Below are positions 1-6,012 of a stretch of DNA of 8,590 nucleotides, piece by piece (the first letter of the stretch is position 1; every line of letters starts with the position of its first letter). The notes beneath the pieces are model-generated. The model was given only the letters and a program-made list of their open reading frames with translations, was not told the origin of the DNA and ran no database searches. The position numbers and the translations under genes are program-made. The stretch comes from Nocardia sp. GTDB lineage: Bacteria > Actinomycetota > Actinomycetes > Mycobacteriales > Mycobacteriaceae. The stretch covers positions 1-8,590 of the forward strand of contig JAFMQT010000167.1 in assembly GCA_017354515.1 (NCBI GenBank). The letters are read 5' to 3'.

Positions 1-226
1 GGGCCTGCGGGCCCCGGCCGCCCGCGTCGACCTGGACGGGCACCCCGAGGCCCCGGCCATCGCGGCGGCCCTGCCGCGGGTGCTGGATCTGGCCGAGCGC
101 GGCTTCCTCTGGCTGGACACCGCCGGAGCGGGGCTGCCCACCGCTCGAATCATGCGGTCCGGCAACGGTTCCGAGGAACACGATGGCGGCGATCTGGTGC
201 TCACCGTGCAGCAGGTGCTGCCGTGA
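1..226 (+). CDS. C-terminal end of a probable MutT3-type Nudix hydrolase (5' partial)
   Basis: An open frame enters from the left edge (first full codon at position 2) and stops with TGA at 224-226, giving the last 74 residues. The Nudix box itself would lie upstream of the window, so the catalytic part cannot be seen. The call rests on two things. First, the tail contains LRAPAARVDL and then LPRVLDLAERGFLWLDT, which resembles the end of M. tuberculosis MutT3 (Rv0413) as I remember it, a tail beyond the Nudix fold with an LPR...FLW pattern. Second, in M. tuberculosis mutT3 also runs convergently into thiE. MutT-type enzymes hydrolyse oxidised or aberrant nucleoside di- and triphosphates. The stop lies one base from the thiE stop on the other strand, with no terminator hairpin between them. 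The coding frame is secure; the family is moderately likely. Confidence 0.6.
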   Translation, partial: GLRAPAARVDLDGHPEAPAIAAALPRVLDLAERGFLWLDTAGAGLPTARIMRSGNGSEEHDGGDLVLTVQQVLP

Positions 227-227
227 G

Positions 228-926
228 TCAGGCGTTCTCCAGCAGTCGCTGTTTGAGTTCGTAGGCGGCGGCCCGGGGATCGCTCGCCGCGGTGATCGCG
301 CGCACCACGACGATCCTGGAGGCACCCGCGGCCAGCACCTCGGGCAGTCGCTCGGCGTCGATTCCGCCGATCGCGAACCACGGACGCTCGGTGAGGGAAT
401 CGGCGGTGGACCGGATCAAGTCGATTCCGGCGGCGCCGCGGCCCGGTTTGGTCGGGGTATTCCACACCGGCCCGGTGCAGAAATAGTCGATCTGGTCGTC
501 GACCATGGCCAGCCCCGCCTGATTGCGGTTGTGGGTGGAGCGGCCGATCATCACATTCGGCCCGACGATCGCCCGGGCGTATGCCGGCGGGAGATCGCCC
601 TGGCCCAGATGCAGGACATCGGCTCCGGCCGCCGCGGCGATATCGGCGCGGTCGTTGACCGCGACCAGTGCCCCGTGCCGGCGGGCCACGGTCTTCAGTT
701 CGGCGAGTGCGCCGAGTTCGGCGGCGGCCTCCAGCGGCCCGAATTTCTTCTCCCCGGCCGACCCCTTGTCCCGTAACTGGATGATGTCGACGCCGCCGGA
801 CAGTGCCGCCTCGGCGAACGCGGCCAGATCCCCGGTATCGCGCCGGGCGTCGGTGCACAGGTACAGCCGGGCCGAGGCCAGGCGCCGGTGTGGTGAATTC
901 GGACGTCGCGGATGGGCGGGTTGCAC
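228..926 (-). CDS. thiE: Thiamin-phosphate synthase ThiE
   Basis: ThiE condenses hydroxymethylpyrimidine diphosphate with thiazole phosphate, releasing pyrophosphate and forming thiamin monophosphate in the cytoplasm. With the GTG start at 926 the protein has 232 residues, normal for this TIM-barrel family. Family motifs appear in order: QLRDK (50-54, pyrophosphate binding), NDR (91-93) and HLGQGDLP (106-113), whose D92 and D111 match the usual Mg2+ ligands, GRSTH (128-132), TPTK (157-160) and AIGGI (185-189). The frame stays open upstream to about 1028, but that stretch encodes a low-complexity, unlike-ThiE sequence. The conserved part begins near LASARLYLCTDARR, about 15 residues after GTG 926. 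No Shine-Dalgarno precedes this GTG; a TAACGT box ends 7 nt upstream, which suits a leaderless transcript. The gene is divergent from thiO and convergent with the Nudix gene. Function is near certain; the exact start is less so. Confidence 0.95.
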   Translation of the reverse strand: MQPAHPRRPNSPHRRLASARLYLCTDARRDTGDLAAFAEAALSGGVDIIQLRDKGSAGEKKFGPLEAAAELGALAELKTVARRHGALVAVNDRADIAAAAGADVLHLGQGDLPPAYARAIVGPNVMIGRSTHNRNQAGLAMVDDQIDYFCTGPVWNTPTKPGRGAAGIDLIRSTADSLTERPWFAIGGIDAERLPEVLAAGASRIVVVRAITAASDPRAAAYELKQRLLENA

Positions 927-933
927 GGTGGTG

Positions 934-939
934 ACGTTA
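934..939 (-). promoter_or_regulatory. Candidate -10 box for leaderless thiE mRNA
   Basis: On the minus strand TAACGT fits the actinobacterial -10 pattern TANNNT. It is followed by 7 nt and then the GTG at 926, so transcription would begin at or next to the start codon. No convincing -35 element is visible, which is common in these promoters. If correct, thiE mRNA has no room for a 5' riboswitch. This is inference from spacing alone. Confidence 0.35.
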
Positions 940-946
940 GCCGCGC

Positions 947-952
947 TACCGT
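947..952 (+). promoter_or_regulatory. Candidate -10 box for the thiOSG operon
   Basis: TACCGT fits TANNNT and lies in the thiE-thiO spacer, only 7 nt from the opposing thiE -10 candidate. Initiation would fall near 959 and leave a leader of about 108 nt before thiO. No clear -35 is seen at 17-18 nt. The leader can form a GC-rich stem (1012-1019 with 1034-1041, 7 of 8 pairs) but shows neither CTGAGA nor the GAACCTG/TAATGCC elements of a TPP riboswitch. The call is weak. Confidence 0.3.
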
Positions 953-1066
953 GGAGAGGCGAAACGCAGGGCATTCCCGCACCGATGGCGGCCGCGCGGG
1001 GACGTCGACCTCCCGGGACGGCCGGCACCGCAAGTCCGGGGCTCCGGGATCGAGCGAGGTGGAGTG

Positions 1067-2134
1067 ATGCGAAGTCTGGCCGTCGTGGGCGGGGGTGTGA
1101 TCGGGTTGTCGGTGGCCTGGCATGCCGCCGAACAGGGCTGGTCGGTCACGCTTTTCGATCCCGCGGCCGGGTCCGGTACCTCCTGGGTGGCCGGCGGCAT
1201 GCTCGCCCCGCTGTCGGAGGGGTGGCCGGGCGAGGACGAACTCCTCGAATTCGGTGCCGCGGCACTGCTGCGCTGGCCCGCGTTCGCGGCCCGGATCCGC
1301 GATCTGACCGGCGTGGACGTCTTCGTGGCCCGGCAAACCCTGACCCTCGCGCTGGACGGCGCCGACGCCGCCGATCTGCGCACCGTCGCCGATTTCAGCG
1401 CCGGCCACGGCTATCGGATGACATTGCTGGACCGGGCGGGGGTGCGGGCCGCGGAATCCGGTCTGCCCCGGACGGTCCGAGCCGGACTGCTGGCCGATGA
1501 ACCGGCCGTGGATAACCGGATGCTGGTGACGGCCCTGCGGCACTGTTGCGAACGGGCCGGTGTGCGTATCCGCGCCGAATCGGTGGCGGCGGTGCACGAG
1601 CTCGAGGCCGATCAGGTCGTGCTGGCCGCGGGGTCGGCGACCGCGCGACTGTGGGATCTGCCGGTGCGGCCGGTCAAGGGCGAGATCCTGCGGCTGCGGC
1701 AGCGCCCCGGGACCCCCGCCCCGCCGGAGCGGGTGATCCGCGCCCGGGTGCACGGCCGCCCGATCTACCTGGTTCCGCGCGCGGACGGCGTGGTGGTCGG
1801 CGCGACCCAGTACGAGGCCGGATTCGATACCTCGGTGACCGTCGCGGGAGTTCGGGATCTGATCGCCGACGCCGAGGCGGTCCACCCCGCGATCGGCGAA
1901 TACGAACTCGCCGAGGCCGGCGCGGGTGTGCGGCCCAGCACCCCGGACAATCTGCCGCTCATCGGACGGCTCAGCGGCCGCGTCCTGGTCGCGTCCGGGC
2001 ATGGGCGCAACGGAATCCTGGGGGTGCCGATCACCGTGGAGGCGGTGGCGGCGCTGCTCGCCGGCGACACCCTCGCCGAGGCGAAAGCCGCCGACCCCCA
2101 GCGCTTCAGCTCATACCGAGGAGGTAATCAGTGA
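1067..2134 (+). CDS. thiO: Glycine oxidase ThiO
   Basis: ThiO is an FAD-dependent D-amino-acid-oxidase-type flavoenzyme. It oxidises glycine with O2 to dehydroglycine (iminoacetate), the C-N donor for thiazole formation by ThiG; this is the aerobic alternative to radical-SAM ThiH. The 355-residue product starts with a Rossmann dinucleotide fold, VVGGGVIG (6-13, GxGxxG), followed by the acidic residue of LFDP (D31). Next comes GTSWVAGGMLAP (37-48), typical of the family. Further on are RPVKGEILRLR, the GVVVGAT strand, GVRPSTPDNLPLIG and the C-terminal FAD motif GHGRNGILG. I chose ATG 1067, 7 nt after the GAGG of GAGGTGGA (1056-1063). A GTG at 1064 is also in frame but too close to that site. 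The stop overlaps the thiS start by 4 nt (GTGA), implying translational coupling. Confidence 0.94.
   Translation: MRSLAVVGGGVIGLSVAWHAAEQGWSVTLFDPAAGSGTSWVAGGMLAPLSEGWPGEDELLEFGAAALLRWPAFAARIRDLTGVDVFVARQTLTLALDGADAADLRTVADFSAGHGYRMTLLDRAGVRAAESGLPRTVRAGLLADEPAVDNRMLVTALRHCCERAGVRIRAESVAAVHELEADQVVLAAGSATARLWDLPVRPVKGEILRLRQRPGTPAPPERVIRARVHGRPIYLVPRADGVVVGATQYEAGFDTSVTVAGVRDLIADAEAVHPAIGEYELAEAGAGVRPSTPDNLPLIGRLSGRVLVASGHGRNGILGVPITVEAVAALLAGDTLAEAKAADPQRFSSYRGGNQ
2119..2125 (+). promoter_or_regulatory. Strong ribosome binding site of thiS
   Basis: AGGAGGT lies inside the last codons of thiO, 5 nt before the thiS GTG at 2131. It is the best Shine-Dalgarno match in the window. It suggests that the small sulfur carrier, which is needed in stoichiometric amounts, is translated more strongly than its neighbours. 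Confidence 0.75.
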
Positions 2135-2340
2135 CGATTCCCGTCGCCGTCACCGTGAACGGCACCGAGCACGAGTTCGAGCGGGCACTCACCGTGCGCG
2201 AAATACTGGAACGGCTGGACCTGCCCTGCCGGGGCATCGCGGTGGCCGTGGACGGTACGGTGTTCCCGAAGTCCCGCTGGGACGAATCGGTCGGCCGCGG
2301 CTGGCAGATCGAGGTGCTCACGGCGGTTCAGGGTGGTTGA
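2131..2340 (+). CDS. thiS: Sulfur carrier protein ThiS
   Basis: This 69-residue ubiquitin-like protein ends in Gly-Gly (68-69), the diagnostic feature of ThiS. The C-terminal glycine is adenylated by a ThiF/MoeB-type enzyme and converted to a thiocarboxylate that gives sulfur to ThiG. The N-terminal strand TVNGTEHEF, the helix TVREILERLDL (21-31) and the AVAVDGTVFPKSRW segment (37-50) match the beta-grasp layout, and the length is typical. The GTG start overlaps the thiO stop, preceded by an excellent Shine-Dalgarno. The activating enzyme is not encoded in this window, so it must be elsewhere. Confidence 0.95.
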   Translation: MTIPVAVTVNGTEHEFERALTVREILERLDLPCRGIAVAVDGTVFPKSRWDESVGRGWQIEVLTAVQGG

Positions 2341-2341
2341 G

Positions 2342-3154
2342 GTGACTGTGCACCGAACCGCCGGCGCGGACCCGCTCGACCAGGGGCGGACCGCGGTCCT
2401 CACCGAACCGTTGCGCATCGCCGACCGCGACTTCGGATCCCGGTTGATCATGGGCACCGGCGGCGCGGAGAATCTCGCGGTGCTGGAACAGGCCCTGGTC
2501 GCCTCCGGAACCGAACTGACCACCGTGGCGATGCGCCGGGTGGACGCGGCGGGCCGCACCGGAGTCCTGGATCTGCTGCGGCAACTCGGCATCGCGCCGC
2601 TGCCCAATACCGCCGGCTGCCGCACCGCCGCCGAGGCGGTCCTGACCGCCCAGCTCGCCCGCGAGGCCCTCGACACCGACTGGGTCAAACTCGAGGTGGT
2701 CGCCGACGAGCGCACGCTGCTGCCCGACGCTATCGAATTGGTCGACGCCGCAGAGCAATTGGTGGACGACGGTTTCGTGGTGCTGCCGTACACCACCGAC
2801 GACCCGATTCTGGCGCGCCGGCTCGAGGACGCCGGCTGCGCCGCGGTGATGCCGCTCGGCGCGCCCATCGGCACCGGTCTGGGAATCGGCAATCCGCACA
2901 ATATCGAGATGATCACCGAGGCCGCCGGGGTGCCGGTGATCCTGGACGCGGGCATCGGCACCGCCAGCGACGCGGCGCTGGCCATGGAACTGGGGTGTTC
3001 GGCGGTGCTGCTGGCCACCGCGGTCACCCGGGCCCGCAATCCGGTGCGGATGGCGGCGGCGATGGCCGCCGCCGTCGAGGCCGGATATCTGGCCTCGGGG
3101 GCCGGACGCATCCCCAAGCGGTTCTGGGCCCGAGCATCATCACCGTCCCTGTGA
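2342..3154 (+). CDS. thiG: Thiazole synthase ThiG
   Basis: ThiG is a TIM-barrel enzyme that builds the thiazole phosphate of thiamin from 1-deoxy-D-xylulose 5-phosphate, dehydroglycine from ThiO and ThiS thiocarboxylate. Visible motifs are SRLIMGTGG (33-41), TELTTVAMRR (57-66), LPNTAGCRTAAEA (87-99) and WVKLEV (114-119), whose K116 matches the lysine that forms an imine with the sugar phosphate. Also present are MPLGAPIGTGLGI (170-182), DAGIGTASDAA (202-212) and the C-terminal GRIPKRFWA. With GTG 2342 the protein has 270 residues, about 18 longer at the N terminus than the mycobacterial protein as I recall it. GTG 2342 lies one base after the thiS stop with GGGTGG at 2331-2336 as a possible ribosome site. 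In-frame GTG codons at 2333 (overlapping thiS) and 2348 are alternatives. Function is secure, start uncertain. Confidence 0.95.
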   Translation: MTVHRTAGADPLDQGRTAVLTEPLRIADRDFGSRLIMGTGGAENLAVLEQALVASGTELTTVAMRRVDAAGRTGVLDLLRQLGIAPLPNTAGCRTAAEAVLTAQLAREALDTDWVKLEVVADERTLLPDAIELVDAAEQLVDDGFVVLPYTTDDPILARRLEDAGCAAVMPLGAPIGTGLGIGNPHNIEMITEAAGVPVILDAGIGTASDAALAMELGCSAVLLATAVTRARNPVRMAAAMAAAVEAGYLASGAGRIPKRFWARASSPSL

Positions 3155-3167
3155 CATTCTGGTGCCC

Positions 3168-4097
3168 ATGATCGAATGCAGAGGTCTGACCAAGCGGTTC
3201 GGCAATACCGTCGCCGTCGACGACCTGTCGTTCAGCGTCACGCCCGGCAAGGTGACGGGGTTCCTGGGCCCCAACGGCGCCGGCAAATCGACCACGATGC
3301 GGATGATTCTCGGGCTGGATCGGCCGACCGCGGGAACCGCGCACATCCAGGGAAAACCGTACGGTGAGCTGACCTCTCCCCTGCGTACTGTGGGGGCGCT
3401 GCTGGATGCGAAATGGGTGCACCCGAACCGTTCGGCCCGCTCACATCTGCGCTGGCTGGCGGCCGCCAGTGATATTCCGCGGTCCCGGGTCGACGAGGTG
3501 CTCGCGCTCGTCGGTCTCACCGAGGTCGCCGGTAAGCGGGCCGGGGGGTTCTCACTCGGTATGTCGCAGCGGCTGGGCCTGGCCGGGGCGCTACTCGGTG
3601 ATCCGCCGGTGCTGCTGTTCGACGAGCCGGTCAACGGCCTGGACCCGGAGGGCATCCTCTGGATCCGCCGGTTCATGAAGCGGCTGGCCGAGGAGGGGCG
3701 CACCGTCCTGGTGTCCAGTCATCTGCTCTCGGAGATGGCGCAGACCGCGGACCATCTGATCGTGATCGGCCAGGGAAAGCTGATCGCCGATACCGATGTC
3801 TCGAAATTCGTCGCCAGTTCCTCGGAAGCGACTGTGCGCGTGCGCAGTCCGCAACAGGACAAGCTGCGTGAGCTGCTCGCGGCGCAGAATTTCGCCGTCC
3901 GCGAGGAACAATCTGCGCTGATCGTCACCGGCCAGACCAGTGATGCCATCGGCAAGCTGGCCGGCCAGAACGGCATAACCCTGTATGAGCTCGCGCCACA
4001 ACAGGCATCACTGGAGGAAGCGTTCATGCGGATGACCGGAGGTGCGGTGCAGTACCACGGCGCGGGTATTCAGCAGGTCATGGGAGGTGTGCTGTAG
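3168..4097 (+). CDS. ABC transporter ATP-binding protein (ABC-2 exporter type)
   Basis: This 309-residue protein is the nucleotide-binding subunit of a transporter of the DrrA/NatA/bacitracin-exporter type. Walker A is GPNGAGKST (34-42), the signature is SLGMSQR (129-135), Walker B plus catalytic Glu is LLFDEP (149-154, E153) and the H-loop is SSHLL with H185. At the usual Q-loop position the sequence reads VGALLDAKWVHP, without an obvious glutamine, as in bacitracin/lantibiotic-exporter relatives. The roughly 90 C-terminal residues after the ATPase core are a typical accessory region. ATG 3168 was chosen because MIECRGLTKRFG is a normal family start; GTG 3162 is an alternative. Neither has a Shine-Dalgarno. 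The gap to thiG is 13 nt, so it may be read from the thi transcript. It overlaps the permease gene by one base. The substrate cannot be deduced. Confidence 0.92.
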   Translation: MIECRGLTKRFGNTVAVDDLSFSVTPGKVTGFLGPNGAGKSTTMRMILGLDRPTAGTAHIQGKPYGELTSPLRTVGALLDAKWVHPNRSARSHLRWLAAASDIPRSRVDEVLALVGLTEVAGKRAGGFSLGMSQRLGLAGALLGDPPVLLFDEPVNGLDPEGILWIRRFMKRLAEEGRTVLVSSHLLSEMAQTADHLIVIGQGKLIADTDVSKFVASSSEATVRVRSPQQDKLRELLAAQNFAVREEQSALIVTGQTSDAIGKLAGQNGITLYELAPQQASLEEAFMRMTGGAVQYHGAGIQQVMGGVL

Positions 4098-4840
4098 TGG
4101 GCATCGTCGAAGCCGAACGCATCAAACTCACCACGACCCGTTCGCCCTGGTGGTGTTCGGCGATCGTGGTCGTGATCGGCGTGGGATTCGCGATCATCGC
4201 GGGATTCGCCGCCAAGAGCGCTGACCACCCCGGCGTCGTCAGCGTGCACACCGTCACCGACGGTGTGGGTCAGCTCGGCGTCATGGTGCTGATGATCATG
4301 GCCGCGTTGACGGTGACCAGCGAATACCGGTTCGGGATCATCCGCAACACCTTCCTCGCCGAGCCGAATCGCGCCGAGGTGCTGGTGGTCAAGGCCCTGA
4401 TGACCGCGATCTACTCCGCGGTCGTGACGCTGGTGCTGAGCCTGGTGGCCTTCCTGGTCGCCAAAATGGTGGCCGGGGATTCGGCGCCGCTGACCCTGAG
4501 CTCGGATACCGATTGGCGGGCGATCTACGGTAACGCGATCTACGCCTTCCTGGCCGCGATCCTCGCCGTCGGTGTGGGTGCGCTGGTGCGGCAGTCCGCG
4601 GCGGCGATCTCGCTGATCGTGCTCTGGCCGCTGCTGGTGGAGAGCCTGCTCGGCGGTATCGGCAGTTTCGGCCGCACGGTGAATCCGTTCTTGCCGTTCG
4701 CCAATATCAATCACTTCCTCGCCGATTCGACGCAGTCGAACTGGCATTGGGGCCCGTGGGGCGGTCTGGTGTATTTCGCCGCCTTCGTGGCGATCGTCTT
4801 CCTCGCGGCCCTCATGCTCCTGGACCGCCGCGATGCCTGA
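4097..4840 (+). CDS. ABC-2 type transporter permease
   Basis: This 247-residue integral membrane protein has about six hydrophobic segments (approximately 19-38, 55-74, 101-123, 143-163, 168-186, 221-242), the usual count for an ABC-2 permease half. The N terminus EAERIKLTTTRSPWW is the amphipathic start typical of actinobacterial members. The stretch TSEYRFGIIRNTFLAEPNR (74-92) after the second helix is the conserved cytoplasmic loop that contacts the ATPase. The GTG start sits in TAGTG, sharing one base with the ATPase stop, and GGGAGGTG (4082-4089) provides a good ribosome site 7 nt upstream, so the two subunits are translationally coupled. The complex is probably an exporter, but no residue reveals the substrate. 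A DrrB- or NatB-like role is possible and unproven. Confidence 0.9.
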   Translation: MGIVEAERIKLTTTRSPWWCSAIVVVIGVGFAIIAGFAAKSADHPGVVSVHTVTDGVGQLGVMVLMIMAALTVTSEYRFGIIRNTFLAEPNRAEVLVVKALMTAIYSAVVTLVLSLVAFLVAKMVAGDSAPLTLSSDTDWRAIYGNAIYAFLAAILAVGVGALVRQSAAAISLIVLWPLLVESLLGGIGSFGRTVNPFLPFANINHFLADSTQSNWHWGPWGGLVYFAAFVAIVFLAALMLLDRRDA

Positions 4841-4873
4841 TCTCGGAGAGGTGGCAGGGCGGCGTTCATTGGC

Positions 4874-4879
4874 TACGCT
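4874..4879 (+). promoter_or_regulatory. Candidate -10 box for leaderless cyclase mRNA
   Basis: TACGCT matches TANNNT and ends 6 nt before the cyclase GTG at 4886. This is the spacing expected when transcription begins at the start codon. No Shine-Dalgarno is positioned usefully before that GTG, and no clear -35 is present. The 45-nt gap after the permease gene contains no obvious terminator. The call depends on spacing only. Confidence 0.4.
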
Positions 4880-4885
4880 CATGAG

Positions 4886-5773
4886 GTGAGTGACATAGCC
4901 TCCGGCGATGGCGAAAATCCGTCCAGCGCAACCGCTTCACCCAAGCGTCGCCGGGCCGGGCAGTTCTCCGAGTTGGTGGCGGCGGCCAACCAGCACGTCG
5001 ACGTGATCGGAGCCATTCGCAAGGCCCGTGCGAGCCTGCCCGGCGACCCGTCGTTCGGCGACCCGCTGTCGGTATCCGGGCCGGGCGGTCCGCGGGCGGT
5101 GGCTCGCGCGGCCGACAAGTTGGCCGGTGATAGTCCCAGCGCCGCGAAGGAGCTGGGGTTGGGTGCCCTGCAGGTCTGGCAGGCGATGCTGGAGCGAGTG
5201 GGGCGCGGTAAGGGGACGACCGAGGTCACGCTGCTGTTCACCGATCTGGTGTCGTTCTCGCGCTGGTCGCTGTCGGCCGGCGATGAGGCGACGCTGGAGT
5301 TGCTGCGGGCGGTGGCCAGCGCGATCGAACCGCCGATCGTGGACCGTGGCGGTCAGGTCGTCAAACGCATGGGGGATGGGGTGATGGCGGTCTTCGCCAG
5401 CCCCGACAGTGCGGTGCGTGCGGTACTGACCGCCAAGCGGAACCTCGCCGCGGTCGATATGGACGGCTACCGCCCGCGTATGCGCGCGGGTCTGCACACC
5501 GGAAGTCCGCGCGAGATCGGCGGTGACTGGCTGGGTGTGGATGTCAATATCGCGGCCCGGGTGATGGAGGCCGGCGGCAACGGTAAGACCATGATCTCCG
5601 AGACCACCCTGGCGGCGCTGGACGAGCGAACGCTCACCGACCTGGGTGTGGTGGCCAAGCCGTATCGGCGCGGTGTGTTCGCGGCGCCGCTGAACGGGGT
5701 CCCGGACGGGATGCGGCTGTTCCGGCTGGTCACCGACAGGGGTGATCGTGACAGGGGCGAGCGCGGCGATTAG
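4886..5773 (+). CDS. Class III adenylate cyclase, soluble, with short N-terminal region
   Basis: This 295-residue protein makes cyclic AMP from ATP. The catalytic domain runs from about 112 to 285 and has every canonical residue: metal ligands D120 (LLFTDLVSFS) and D164 (RMGDGVMAVF), adenine-selecting K160 (VVKRMGD) and D214 (GGDWLGVDV), and transition-state residues N221 and R225 (VNIAAR). The Lys/Asp pair argues for ATP over GTP. A single such domain must form a homodimer with two active sites. There is no signal peptide or membrane segment. Residues 26-105 precede the cyclase fold and contain an Ala-rich, likely helical part (ARAADKLAGDSPSAAKELG) that I cannot assign; it may be regulatory. 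The layout recalls short mycobacterial cyclases such as Rv1647, from memory. The last residues form a charged Arg/Gly/Asp tail (RGDRDRGERGD), partly from a repeated GACAGGGG. GTG 4886 is the likely start. Confidence 0.92.
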   Translation: MSDIASGDGENPSSATASPKRRRAGQFSELVAAANQHVDVIGAIRKARASLPGDPSFGDPLSVSGPGGPRAVARAADKLAGDSPSAAKELGLGALQVWQAMLERVGRGKGTTEVTLLFTDLVSFSRWSLSAGDEATLELLRAVASAIEPPIVDRGGQVVKRMGDGVMAVFASPDSAVRAVLTAKRNLAAVDMDGYRPRMRAGLHTGSPREIGGDWLGVDVNIAARVMEAGGNGKTMISETTLAALDERTLTDLGVVAKPYRRGVFAAPLNGVPDGMRLFRLVTDRGDRDRGERGD

Positions 5774-5792
5774 GACGCACCGAGCGCTCGAC

Positions 5793-5945
5793 TCACCACC
5801 ACGCGGCGGCGCCGGCCACGGCCAGCACCGCGCAGACCCCCAGGATCACCGCCAGCACCCGGTTGTTCTTCCACATGGTGCCGGCGCCTCCGGCCAGAAA
5901 ACCGGCCAATGCGAGCAGGACTACGACGATGACGGAGTGGGACAC
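5793..5945 (-). CDS. Small two-helix membrane protein, unknown function
   Basis: This minus-strand frame encodes 50 residues, with the GTG at 5945 as start. Two hydrophobic segments, about 4-22 (SVIVVVLLALAGFLAGGAG) and 29-49, flank a short polar turn MWKNNR (24-29), so a helical hairpin in the cytoplasmic membrane is likely. I do not recognise the family. GGGGAAG about 8 nt upstream could be the ribosome site; a GTG at 5951 is an alternative start, and frames extending further upstream add an implausible Arg/Pro/Ala-rich leader. Its stop lies 19 nt from the cyclase stop (convergent), and it diverges from the AtuA-family gene across a 166-nt spacer. Hydrophobic residues confined to two clean blocks favour a real gene, but it is short and unproven. 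Confidence 0.6.
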   Translation of the reverse strand: MSHSVIVVVLLALAGFLAGGAGTMWKNNRVLAVILGVCAVLAVAGAAAWW

Positions 5946-6006
5946 TCCCACATCTTCCCCGGCGCCATCCGAGCACCTCGAACCGGCCGCTGACCAGCCA
6001 CATTCG

Positions 6007-6012
6007 AAATTA
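6007..6012 (-). promoter_or_regulatory. Candidate -10 box for the small membrane protein gene
   Basis: On the minus strand TAATTT fits TANNNT and would start transcription near 6000, leaving a leader of about 55 nt before the GTG at 5945. Its end at 6012 coincides with the first base of the 24-bp palindrome, so a protein bound there could also affect this promoter. No good -35 is visible. The call is weak. Confidence 0.25.

Noticed and set aside
951..985. GGGAATGCCCTGCG on the minus strand (about 964-977), resembling part of a THI box
   Set aside because: Only the AATGCC/GCG fragment fits. GAACCTG and CTGAGA are missing, so it is not a TPP riboswitch.
183..1028. Long plus-strand open frames (183-776, 523-1500) over thiE and the spacer
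   Set aside because: They are Arg/Gly/Pro-rich shadows of thiE and thiO with no family motifs. ThiE motifs occur only on the minus strand.
695..2002. 435-codon minus-strand frame opposite thiO
   Set aside because: It covers the real thiO gene antisense, is rich in Arg, Gly and His, and has no recognisable domain. Long antisense frames are expected in high-GC DNA.
5781..5790. CGAGCGCTCG palindrome between the cyclase and the small membrane protein stops
   Set aside because: It is a perfect 10-bp palindrome, but it has no loop and no T-run. It is common in GC-rich DNA and too weak to call a terminator.
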